This document shows, piece by piece, positions 1-5,531 of a stretch of 5,531 bases of DNA. The stretch comes from Bacteroidota bacterium (GTDB taxonomy: Bacteria; Bacteroidota; Bacteroidia; Flavobacteriales; Flavobacteriaceae). Numbering within the stretch: the stretch's first letter is position 1; each line of letters starts with the position of its first letter. The notes under the pieces were generated by a model. It made no database searches, had not been told where the DNA came from, and worked only from the letters and a program-made list of their open reading frames with translations. The DNA lies in the NCBI GenBank assembly GCA_024280815.1, contig JAJRPL010000241.1, positions 1 to 5,531 on the forward strand. Reading direction: 5' to 3'. The translations under genes were made by a program, and so were the position numbers.

Positions 1-28
1 AACAAGGTATTATTCTTTTTGTTAACAT
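1..28 (-). CDS. hisF: HisF, imidazole glycerol phosphate synthase cyclase subunit (5' end only, cut by window edge)
   Basis: Read on the minus strand from an ATG at 28, the nine codons visible before the edge give MLTKRIIPC. This is the usual opening of HisF, which continues in the family as LDIK and includes the catalytic aspartate just beyond the window. HisF uses ammonia supplied by HisH to convert PRFAR to imidazole glycerol phosphate and AICAR. The start lies only 20 bases after the hisA stop, with an AGGAAA-like ribosome binding site between them, and hisA-hisF is the standard gene order. The identification rests on nine residues plus this context. A HisA paralogue is unlikely because HisA itself sits directly upstream. 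Confidence 0.85.
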
Positions 29-48
29 AAACTTTTCCTAAATTTGAT

Positions 49-786
49 TCAGGATGATGTAATATAATTTTCTAATTGTTTTAAACTAATTCTGTTTTCA
101 TAGATGGCTTTTCCTATAATTGTTCCTTCGCAGCCTAATGCAGCTAATTTAGGGATTTCTGAGAAATGAGAGATACCTCCAGAAGCAATTAATTTTAAAT
201 TGGACACTTCTGCTAATATTCTTTTATACAAATCAAATGACGGTCCTTCAAGCATACCATCTTTACTGATGTCAGTACAAATTACATATTGAATACCTTC
301 TTGATAATAGTCTTTTATAAATGGAATTAATTCTATAGTTGATTTTTCTTGCCATCCGTTAATCGCTATTTTTGCTCCTGTGTCATCAGGATTGGCATCG
401 GCACCTAAAATAATTTTATGATGACCATAATTAGAAATCCATTTTTTAAAAATTTCAGGATTCTTCACCGCAATACTACCACCCGTAATTTGTTTTGCTC
501 CGCTGTCAAAAGCTATTTTCAAATCTTCGTCAGTTTTTAATCCACCTCCAAAATCAATTTTTAACTTAGTTTTAGATGCTATTTGTTCTAATACTTTGTG
601 ATTAATAATATGACTGGCTTTAGCTCCGTCCAAATCAACCAAATGTAAATATTCTATACCATGAGCCTCAAACTGCTTGGCAATTTCAAGCGGATTTTCA
701 TTATAGATTTTTTTTGTGGCGTAATCTCCTTTTGACAAGCGTACACATTTACCTTCTATAATATCAATGGCAGGAATTATTCTCAT
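49..786 (-). CDS. hisA: HisA, ProFAR isomerase (histidine biosynthesis)
   Basis: HisA isomerises the N'-(5'-phosphoribosyl)formimino-AICAR ribotide ProFAR to PRFAR, the fourth step of histidine synthesis, in the cytoplasm. The 245-residue product has the normal family length and an intact (beta/alpha)8 barrel pattern. Strand 1 reads RIIPAIDI, with the catalytic acid/base Asp8. The second catalytic aspartate is Asp130 in ILGADAN. Phosphate-binding glycine loops are visible at 79-82 (FGGG), 101-103 (TGGS), 202-205 (SGGI) and 223-226 (IIGK). TDISKDGML at 171-179 is the typical strand-6 motif. The ATG at 786 gives the canonical N-terminus. The gene runs straight into hisF, so the two are surely co-transcribed. 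HisH and HisB, often directly upstream, are absent; the upstream neighbour on the same strand is a transketolase half, 109 bases away. No lesions are seen. Confidence 0.97.
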   Translation of the reverse strand: MRIIPAIDIIEGKCVRLSKGDYATKKIYNENPLEIAKQFEAHGIEYLHLVDLDGAKASHIINHKVLEQIASKTKLKIDFGGGLKTDEDLKIAFDSGAKQITGGSIAVKNPEIFKKWISNYGHHKIILGADANPDDTGAKIAINGWQEKSTIELIPFIKDYYQEGIQYVICTDISKDGMLEGPSFDLYKRILAEVSNLKLIASGGISHFSEIPKLAALGCEGTIIGKAIYENRISLKQLENYITSS

Positions 787-818
787 GTTAATCTATAATT
801 TTATATACAAATACAATT

Positions 819-859
819 GCAGTCAAATAAATTGACTGCTTTATTTATTAAAAATAAAG
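819..859. other. Two abutting stem-loops between the transketolase gene and hisA
   Basis: A perfect 8-bp inverted repeat (GCAGTCAA at 819-826, TTGACTGC at 832-839) has a 5-base loop. A second, AT-only-loop hairpin shares its edge (CTTTATTT at 839-846, AAATAAAG at 852-859). Both lie after the transketolase stop and before hisA on the minus strand, where they could weaken read-through or stabilise a 3' end. Neither is followed by a good U-tract in that direction. In the plus direction the first hairpin is followed by TTTATTTATTA, but no plus-strand gene ends here. Calling it a terminator is therefore tentative. Confidence 0.4.
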
Positions 860-895
860 TGCTTTGTATTTGCTATAAATGTAAAGTGTTAGATA

Positions 896-1741
896 TTAGT
901 AATCACCTAAAGTTTCAACATTCTGAGCTAAAGCAACTTCTAATTGTTCATTATTAGGAGCTTTACCATGCCAAGCATGTGTATGCATCATAAAGTCGAT
1001 ACCATTACCCATCATTGTGTGTAATAATATACAAACAGGCTTACCTTTTCCTGTTCTTGATTTTGCCTCGTTTAATCCAGCAATAATTGCTTCAATTGAA
1101 TTTCCTTCTTTTACTTCTAAAACATCCCAACCAAAAGCCTCAAATTTTGCTTTTAAATCCCCTAAAGGCAATACATCATCCGTTGCACCATCAATTTGTT
1201 TTTTGTTATAATCAACTGTAGAAATTAGATTGTCTACATTTTTACCTGCAGCATACATGATAGATTCCCATGCTTGTCCTTCTTGCAATTCACCATCTCC
1301 ATGCAAGGTATATACCAAAGAATTATCACCATTTAGCTTTTTTGCTTGTACAGCACCAATAGCTACCGACATACCTTGCCCTAAAGAACCAGAAGCAATT
1401 CTAATACCAGGCAAACCTTCATGTGTGGTAGGGTGTCCTTGTAAACGTGTATTTAATTTTCTAAAAGTTGCTAACTCCTCAACAGGAAAGAAACCGCTTC
1501 TAGCCAACACACTATAATATACAGGTGAAATATGTCCATTCGATAAAAAGAATAAATCTTCACCATTGCCATCCATAGAAAAATTGGTAGAATACTTCAT
1601 TATTTCTTGATAAAGTACAGTAAAGAATTCTGTACAACCTAATGACCCCCCTGGATGACCAGAGTTGACAGCATGTACCATTCTTAAAATATCTCTTCTA
1701 ACTTGTGTTGAAAAATCTTGTAATTCTTGTGTTGTAGCCAT
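896..1741 (-). CDS. Transketolase, N-terminal (thiamine diphosphate-binding) subunit
   Basis: This is the N-terminal half of a split transketolase, the thiamine-diphosphate enzyme that moves two-carbon ketol units between sugar phosphates in the non-oxidative pentose phosphate pathway. The 281 residues match the usual length of free-standing N-terminal subunits, against about 650 for a one-chain enzyme. Visible motifs are SGHPGGSL at 27-34, FLSNGH at 65-70, GSLGQGMS at 118-125, the diphosphate/metal motif GDGELQEGQ at 148-156 with its later Asn179 in DYNK, and HGKAPNN at 258-264. The protein ends at the normal subunit boundary, so it is not truncated. The ATG at 1741 is preceded by a weak AAAGAG. 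A working enzyme needs a C-terminal partner of about 310-320 residues carrying the pyrimidine domain. That partner is not on either side here: hisA lies downstream and non-coding DNA upstream. A DXS-like role is less likely given the motif set. Confidence 0.93.
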   Translation of the reverse strand: MATTQELQDFSTQVRRDILRMVHAVNSGHPGGSLGCTEFFTVLYQEIMKYSTNFSMDGNGEDLFFLSNGHISPVYYSVLARSGFFPVEELATFRKLNTRLQGHPTTHEGLPGIRIASGSLGQGMSVAIGAVQAKKLNGDNSLVYTLHGDGELQEGQAWESIMYAAGKNVDNLISTVDYNKKQIDGATDDVLPLGDLKAKFEAFGWDVLEVKEGNSIEAIIAGLNEAKSRTGKGKPVCILLHTMMGNGIDFMMHTHAWHGKAPNNEQLEVALAQNVETLGDY

Positions 1742-1830
1742 CTCTTTAGTTTAAATCGCTGTAAAAATACAAAACCCCACTAAAAATTGAATTTTAAATA
1801 CCTATAATTATTGTCTAGTTATTAACAGTC

Positions 1831-1956
1831 TTAAATCAAATCATGATCTTGTAAGGGTAAGGAATAATACCGATTACCAGTAGTGTCATAAATAGTATTT
1901 ACATTAGCTGGTGCAATAGGTGTACTCCAGGTATTTTGAATTAAATTTAGGATAAA
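1831..1956 (-). pseudogene. Possible C-terminal coding relic of an unidentified protein
   Basis: The minus strand is open for 41 codons between an in-frame stop (1957-1959) and a TAA (1831-1833), and contains no ATG, GTG or TTG start. The encoded tail looks protein-like rather than random: it contains NTWSTPIAPANVNTIYD, then TTGNRYYSLPLQ, and ends DHDLI. That suggests the last piece of a lost gene whose upstream part has been deleted. I do not recognise the family. The open end coincides with an imperfect inverted repeat at 1946-1979, which may mark the deletion or insertion boundary. A chance open frame of this length in such AT-rich DNA is unlikely but possible, so the call is tentative. 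Confidence 0.35.
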
Positions 1957-1979
1957 TTAATAAGAAAATTCATCCTAAA
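1946..1979. repeat. Imperfect 13-bp inverted repeat
   Basis: TTTAGGAT at 1946-1953 is answered by ATCCTAAA at 1972-1979. After one mismatch, four more AATT pairs follow, leaving an 8-base loop. It lies in the long gap upstream of the tRNA cluster, at the broken end of the possible coding relic. There is no U-tract on either side, so it does not look like an intrinsic terminator. It could be a small-element scar or simply an AT-rich palindrome. Confidence 0.4.
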
Positions 1980-2065
1980 ATGTTTAATATTATTCGTTTA
2001 AAAAATGGATTGATTCTTTTTTAAAATATTCATCAAAATATTAGGTGGTAAATCATCAAATTTAT

Positions 2066-2073
2066 TACATTTG
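2066..2073 (+). promoter_or_regulatory. Promoter -7 box of the tRNA cluster (Bacteroidota TAnnTTTG type)
   Basis: TACATTTG matches the Bacteroidota primary sigma factor -7 consensus TAnnTTTG exactly. It lies 33 bases before the first tRNA, a suitable distance for a start site near 2080 and a short leader. No convincing TTG -33 element is seen; the nearest candidate, TTAG at 2041-2044, is weak. It is the only exact match just upstream of the strongly expressed tRNA unit, and there is no competing gene. Confidence 0.6.
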
Positions 2074-2106
2074 CACCCACTTTAAAAGTGATGTTCTTTA
2101 AATTTT

Positions 2107-2193
2107 GGAGAGGTGCCAGAGTGGTCGATCGGGGCTCCCTGCTAAGGAGTTGTACCTTTACGGGTACCGGGGGTTCGAATCCCTTCCTCTCCG
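2107..2193 (+). tRNA. tRNA-Ser(GCT)
   Basis: The gene is 87 bases with a complete cloverleaf. The acceptor stem GGAGAGG (2107-2113) pairs perfectly with CCTCTCC (2186-2192), and the discriminator is G2193. The anticodon loop CTGCTAA (2139-2145) carries GCT at 2141-2143, which reads AGC and AGT. The long variable arm typical of serine tRNAs is present, with GTACC (2152-2156) pairing to GGTAC (2163-2167). The T-loop TTCGAAT is at 2174-2180. CCA is not encoded and must be added by nucleotidyltransferase. It is the first gene of a three-tRNA transcript. Confidence 0.97.
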
Positions 2194-2217
2194 CAATCAA
2201 ATAATTATATTACACCT

Positions 2218-2292
2218 CGGGGTGTAGCGTAGCCCGGTTATCGCGCCTCGTTTGGGACGAGGAGGTCGCAGGTTCGAATCCTGCCACCCCGA
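2218..2292 (+). tRNA. tRNA-Pro(TGG)
   Basis: The gene is 75 bases. The acceptor CGGGGTG (2218-2224) pairs with CACCCCG (2285-2291), with discriminator A2292. The anticodon stem CCTCG/CGAGG encloses loop TTTGGGA (2251-2257), giving anticodon TGG at 2253-2255. This can read all proline codons with a modified U34. The C1-G72 closing pair is the bacterial proline identity feature. CCA is not encoded. It lies 24 bases after tRNA-Ser. Confidence 0.97.
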
Positions 2293-2359
2293 CAAATAAA
2301 GTTTGAATTTTTATTTCAAGTTTTATAATAATTCAAGATTAGCGTAAATTAATCTTAAT

Positions 2360-2433
<74 letters not shown>

Positions 2434-2500
2434 CTTCACTTTATTTCAAAAAAAAGCGAGTTTCAAAATGGAATTCACTTTTTTTTGAAATAAAGTAAAG
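2434..2500. terminator. Long symmetric hairpin, probable bidirectional terminator
   Basis: An exact 18-bp inverted repeat (2438-2455 with 2479-2496) ends inwardly in A8 and T8 tracts. Inside it, 2456-2464 and 2470-2478 form a further imperfect stem over a 5-base AAAAT loop. The inner stem followed by T8 (2479-2486) is a classic intrinsic terminator for the tRNA transcript. Read from the minus strand, the same inner stem is followed by eight Us and would stop the DUF4197 gene. Three more pairs (2434-2436 with 2498-2500) extend the structure right to the tRNA-Arg discriminator base. Confidence 0.8.
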
Positions 2501-2552
2501 TTATTGTTTTATAATTCCCTACACATAATACCCTCGGAATATAAATTTAGGA

Positions 2553-3256
2553 TTAATCTTGCAGAGCAAATACTTTTTTTAATAAATTTGAATTTCTAGA
2601 TGAAATTTTTGCTCTAATCTCTTTTTCTTCTATTTCAATCATAATATAAACTCCTTTTAAAGCCTCTTGAGTTACATAGTCGGTTAAATCTGGGGTGACT
2701 TTTTTAACAAATGGAATGCTATTATATTTATCAATTATACTTTTCCAAATTTTATCAGCTCCTACCTTTGAGAAAGAATTCTTTATTACAGGCGAAATTT
2801 GTTATACAATTGACTAGAAGTAATTTATTGTAAATATTGTGTTGCGGCATTATTAATGCTTAATAGAATATTTTTAGCGTCGTCAAAAGTTATTCTTTTT
2901 ATAGCATCAACAAAAATTGCCGTAGCTTCTTTTACCGCATTTTCTGCAGCCCTATTTAAAGTTTTTAAGCCTTGATCTGCTAAATTTTCTAAACCAATAC
3001 CTCTAAGTGTTTTGTCTATTTTTTTTAACTCTTCAGGTAAACCAATTTTCACTAGCTCATTTTTCAAAAAACCATCTTCTAAAGTTAGCTTGATTACTTG
3101 TTTTTCAATTCCGTTATGTAAAGCTTCTTTTAGTCCAGATGCAATATCAGTATTACTAATAACATCTTGTGGCATTTGATTTTCTACTTGTTGTAATTCT
3201 GCACATGAACTAAAAAAAAGTAAAACTAATATAATGGTAGTTTTAAAAAATTTCAT
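2553..3256 (-). pseudogene. DUF4197 lipoprotein gene, broken by a stop codon and a frameshift
   Basis: The open N-terminal part is 143 residues: a lipoprotein signal (LVLLFFSSC, lipid-attachment Cys18), then the DUF4197 body with DIASGLKEALHNGIEKQV, LPEELKKIDKTLR and LNRAAENAVKEATAIFV. It stops at TAA 2825-2827 after YLQ. Beyond it the same frame continues with ITSSQLYNKF, then needs a one-base deletion near 2791-2794 to be restored. The next frame gives PVIKNSFSKVGADKIW, through PFVKKVTPDLTDYV, to a C-terminus KKVFALQD with TAA at 2553. Joined, the protein would be about 234 residues, the normal family length. Two independent lesions argue for a real pseudogene. DUF4197 has no established function; the lipobox places it in the envelope. 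The ATG at 3256 yields an ideal lipoprotein signal. The truncated 143-residue lipoprotein could still be made. Confidence 0.88.
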
Positions 3257-3280
3257 TTTTTTTGTATTTTAATAATTTAA

Positions 3281-3307
3281 CAAAAATAGTATTTTAAAAG
3301 TATACAA
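3281..3307 (-). promoter_or_regulatory. Promoter of the DUF4197 gene
   Basis: On the minus strand, TATTTTTG (plus coordinates 3281-3288) fits the TAnnTTTG -7 consensus of Bacteroidota. A TTG (3305-3307) sits 16 bases upstream of it, close to the usual -33 spacing of 17 or more. The box is 24 bases before the ATG at 3256, leaving a short leader. The promoter appears undamaged although the gene it serves is broken. Confidence 0.5.
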
Positions 3308-3417
3308 TTATAGAAGCTTTTATTCTCTATTTCATAGTAATTACTAATTATAAAGGTAGAAACAAATATTATGTGTTTTGGTAAAACAGATAAATGAAAT
3401 TAATTAAGAAGAACTAC

Positions 3418-3440
3418 CCTTTTGGTTGAGAACCTTAAGG
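3418..3440. other. Imperfect hairpin downstream of the DUF218 gene
   Basis: Ten bases (3418-3427) face ten (3431-3440) across a GAG loop, with eight pairs and two central T-T mismatches. It lies 37 bases past the stop of the DUF218 gene and may mark the end of that transcript. The U-tract is poor, so termination is uncertain. The rest of the 3257-3476 gap contains the DUF4197 promoter, a 12-base palindrome at 3335-3346, and nothing else I can support. Confidence 0.3.
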
Positions 3441-3476
3441 AAATTTTGTGTTTAGCTATATTGATACTTTTTTTTG

Positions 3477-4079
3477 TTAACCAAAAATAATATGATGTGT
3501 CAAAATCATTCGTTCTCCTAATTGCCAAAAAAACAATTGATATTTGGAAATATGATTTGGAATATTAGTTCCAAACAGCTTAAAATCAATCTTGAATTCT
3601 GAAAAAATAGTACAAGATCTCTTTACATGAGGCTGTGAAGTGATAATGGCAGCAGATTTAAAATTCAATTTTCTCATTTGTTTAACAGAATAATATGCAT
3701 TTTCATAAGTGTTTTTTGCTCTTTGCTCTATCAAAACACTAGATTTTGGAATTCCATTTGAAATGGCATAGATAGCCATTACATCTGCTTCTGTGCAGTT
3801 ATTTCTTACTGAGCTACCTGTAAATAGAATTTTTTTTGCATAACCTAAATTAAACAATTCTATACCTTTATCAACTCTATTTTTCATTATTAAGGTGGGC
3901 TTACAATCATCAGTAGCAGGATTACCAAGTACAATAATGATATCAAACTTTTTAAGTTCATCGGTACTTCTACAGGTATTAGCAAAATATGGGACAATAA
4001 GAACGAGGAGAATTACTACAAGTACACTTATAAAAAAATATTTTACAATTCGTAAAAGGATTTTTTTGATTTTTATCAT
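3477..4079 (-). CDS. DUF218 (YdcF/SanA/ElyC-like) family membrane-anchored protein
   Basis: The product is 200 residues. A short basic start is followed by one hydrophobic segment at about 11-32, which anchors a soluble domain likely outside the inner membrane. The domain carries the DUF218 motif series in order: FDIIIVLGN at 45-53, the arginine in KNRVDKGIELF at 67-76, ILFTGSS at 84-90 (families usually show TGG), EADVMAIYAISNGIP at 97-111, EQRAKNTYENA at 118-128 and ITSQPHVKRS at 146-155. E. coli relatives SanA and ElyC affect envelope integrity and YdcF binds S-adenosylmethionine, but the reaction here is unknown. The ATG at 4079 gives the membrane anchor. The gene follows the MORN/TPR gene by 42 bases on the same strand, with only an AT-only palindrome (4086-4102) between them, so co-transcription is likely. 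Confidence 0.85.
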   Translation of the reverse strand: MIKIKKILLRIVKYFFISVLVVILLVLIVPYFANTCRSTDELKKFDIIIVLGNPATDDCKPTLIMKNRVDKGIELFNLGYAKKILFTGSSVRNNCTEADVMAIYAISNGIPKSSVLIEQRAKNTYENAYYSVKQMRKLNFKSAAIITSQPHVKRSCTIFSEFKIDFKLFGTNIPNHISKYQLFFWQLGERMILTHHIIFG

Positions 4080-4121
4080 ACCAACTTATTAAATTTTAAT
4101 AATTAAGGCTTTTATGAATAG

Positions 4122-5400
4122 TTAATACTGTTTCATTTTTAAATATATTTGTTCTATAAGCTTTGTTGTAGAATCATAGTTGCTATCCTCTTTTTTAGCA
4201 ATTTTAATTGCTTGTTCAGCATAAGTTAATGCTTGTTTATATTGACCCGTTTTGTATAATAAAGCTGCATAGGTATCTGTATTATAATAGTTTTTATCTA
4301 ATTCAATTGATCTTTTTATCCATTTTATTGCATTTTGTAGTGTTTCAGAATCTGTTTCATTCTCATAGACATTCCAAGCAGAATTGTTGAGTTGATTTGA
4401 ATCATTCCAATCTAATTTTTCTCCATAAATGTATTCAATTGTAGAAATTAATTTACTTTCTGCATTATACTCTTTTACTGTACCACTACCATGCTTTAAT
4501 GTACCTCTATCAAAAGGTTTTCCTTCTTTATCTACATAAGATAGAACTTCCATCAATTTTCCTTCTTTCCATAATTGTATTTTTTTTAGTTTTTCGTTAT
4601 TATAGTAATATTTCCATTCCCCATCTTTTTGATCATCTTTGTAATTACCAATTTCAATACATTTTCCTTTTTCATTATAAAATTTCCATTCACCATTTAG
4701 TCTATTTCCATAATAATTTTTACTCTCTACAACTTCGGAAGCAACGTCAACAGAACCTACTGCGTCTGGGTCTGAAATTACTTCAACTTCTTCTGAATTA
4801 GCATTTTCAGTAACATCAACAACTTCTTCTACCATCCCAGTTACAGCATCTTTAGCTGCATCAATTACATGCTCGACTCTATTTTCTACATCATCAGTAT
4901 CTCCAGTCCATTTACTTGTTAAGACACCCAAATTATAATTTTCAACTTTATATAATTTACTTTCTTTTGTATAATATTTCCATTGGTTGTGTTTTTTGCC
5001 ATGAGAATATTCTCCTTTCATTTTTTGTTGCCAATTGTCATAATATTGTTCCCAAACACCATGTTTTTTTTCATTATCATCAAAACTACCAGAAACCATC
5101 TGTCTTCCATTTTCATAATAGGTGTTTTTTTTAGTAATCAAACCATTTCTATAATAAGTTCGTTTCTTTCTCTCTCCATTATAATAATTTTCATACCAAG
5201 TTCCTTCTTTTTTCCCTTTCTTATAAAATCCATCTACTTTTAGTTCACCTGTTTGATAATATTGATTCCACTCACCTGTTTTTTGACCATCTTCATCAAA
5301 ATTAGATATGCTTTTTAAATTTCCATTATCCCAATAGGTTTTCTTTTCTTGCGAGAAAGAAATTATTGTAATAAAGCCTAGAATAAATATTAAAAATCAT
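4122..5400 (-). CDS. Secreted YwqK-like MORN-repeat protein with C-terminal TPRs; start codon out of frame
   Basis: One frame is open for 424 codons, from 5396 to TAA at 4122. It begins with a signal-peptide core (FLIFILGFITIISFS, then QEKK). MORN-variant repeats of the YwqK type follow (TGEWNQYYQTGELKVDG, KKEGTWYENYYNGERKK, KKHGVWEQYYDNW), then an acidic, valine-rich insert at about 165-226, more repeats (LNGEWKFYNEKGKCIEIGNY, KDGEWKYYYNNEKLKK) and two TPR-like helical pairs at about 336-415. These are protein-protein interaction modules, probably in the periplasm or at the surface. The only in-frame start is a TTG at 5141, which would discard the signal peptide and the first repeats. The natural ATG at 5398-5400 is out of frame: one extra or two missing bases separate it from the body. 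The gene therefore looks start-damaged. Alternatives are a sequencing error, or use of the TTG to make a 339-residue cytoplasmic protein. Confidence 0.75.
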
Positions 5401-5508
5401 TGTTGTCCGATAAAAAAAGCATCAATAATTGATGCTTTTTTCGTATAGTTGTTTTTACTTCCACATAAAACACAACCATGAGCAAAAGTACATTTTTTTT
5501 CGGACAGC
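5401..5508. repeat. Segment bounded by imperfect terminal inverted repeats, possible miniature element or IS remnant
   Basis: TGTTGTCCGATAAAAAAAGC (5401-5420) is mirrored at the right by TTTTTTTTCGGACAGCC (5493-5509 on the plus strand). The exact core is TGTCCGA at 5404-5410 against TCGGACA at 5500-5506, and the A-tracts next to it also pair. The bounded segment is about 108 bases and contains a terminator hairpin near its left end. It abuts the damaged start of the MORN gene. No transposase is visible and I find no clear target-site duplication, so a non-mobile origin remains possible. Confidence 0.4.
5413..5441. terminator. Intrinsic terminator, bidirectional
   Basis: A perfect 14-bp inverted repeat (5413-5426 with 5428-5441) has the core GCATCA...TGATGC, flanked by an A-tract on the left and T6 on the right. 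On the minus strand the core is followed by seven Us. This is a textbook Rho-independent terminator working in both directions. On the minus strand it would end an upstream transcript just before the MORN gene. That leaves the MORN gene without an obvious promoter of its own between the hairpin and its start. Confidence 0.8.
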
Positions 5509-5531
5509 CTATTTTCAGTCAGATGATAAAT

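Larger units (their letters stand above)
5399..5531 (-). other. Open frame running in from the right edge, doubtful coding value
   Basis: On the minus strand, 43 sense codons from the window edge run to a TGA that overlaps the ATG at 5398-5400. The frame contains a cysteine cluster (CTFAHGCVLCGS) that hints at a zinc-ribbon fragment. It reads straight through the terminator hairpin, which genes rarely do, and no family is recognisable. It may be a relic of an insertion-sequence gene or a chance opening. It does not support a named product. Confidence 0.2.

Noticed and set aside
787..895. Histidine leader-peptide attenuator before hisA
   Set aside because: There is no start codon before hisA in this gap and no run of histidine codons, so the hairpins cannot be a classical his attenuator.
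1017..1517. Two plus-strand open frames opposite the transketolase gene
   Set aside because: They are antisense shadows of a clearly conserved gene, with no family resemblance or start signals.
3335..3346. 12-base palindrome TAGTAATTACTA as an operator
   Set aside because: It is AT-rich with no regulator gene nearby and lies upstream of the -33 region of a pseudogene promoter, so it could easily be chance.
4122..5141. Taking the MORN/TPR gene to start at TTG 5141
   Set aside because: The same frame continues upstream through three more repeats and a signal peptide, so a start at 5141 would cut the domain. It is kept only as an alternative.
3895..5243. Several plus-strand open frames rich in Phe, Ile, Leu and Tyr
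   Set aside because: They lie opposite the DUF218 and MORN/TPR genes. Their composition is the expected reverse complement of Lys/Asn/Glu/Tyr-rich coding DNA.
5475..5490. Minus-strand TACTTTTG -7-like box (5483-5490) as promoter of the MORN gene
   Set aside because: It matches TAnnTTTG, but there is no -33 element and a strong terminator lies between it and the gene.

Overview
The window is AT-rich DNA from a member of the Bacteroidota, most likely a flavobacterium. Supporting signs are the lysine-, asparagine- and isoleucine-rich proteins, tRNA genes without an encoded CCA end, TAnnTTTG-type -7 promoter boxes, weak Shine-Dalgarno sequences, a free-standing N-terminal transketolase subunit, a DUF4197 lipoprotein and a YwqK-like MORN-repeat protein. 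Genus cannot be fixed by eye.

Layout, left to right: (1) on the minus strand, the first codons of hisF (cut by the window edge), an intact hisA and an intact N-terminal transketolase half-gene. (2) A 365-base stretch without an intact gene (1742-2106). It holds a possible C-terminal coding relic, an imperfect inverted repeat and the promoter of the tRNA cluster. (3) On the plus strand, three tRNA genes: Ser(GCT), Pro(TGG) and Arg(TCT). A long, nearly symmetric hairpin with A8 and T8 tracts follows directly and serves as a shared terminator with the convergent gene. (4) On the minus strand, a DUF4197 lipoprotein gene broken by a nonsense codon and a one-base frameshift about 31 bases apart. 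(5) Two co-directional minus-strand genes: a secreted MORN-repeat/TPR protein, then a DUF218 (YdcF/SanA-like) membrane protein 42 bases downstream. (6) The right end, where the MORN gene has lost an in-frame start. It abuts a roughly 108-base segment bounded by imperfect inverted repeats and containing a strong terminator hairpin.

The left half is housekeeping: HisA and HisF are consecutive steps of histidine synthesis, transketolase belongs to the pentose phosphate pathway, and the tRNAs serve translation. The right half is accessory envelope-type material showing decay: one clear pseudogene, one gene with a broken start, and small relics. I see no phage, CRISPR array, restriction system or complete transposase. 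The most interesting material is the decay around the tRNA cluster and the inverted-repeat segment at the right edge.
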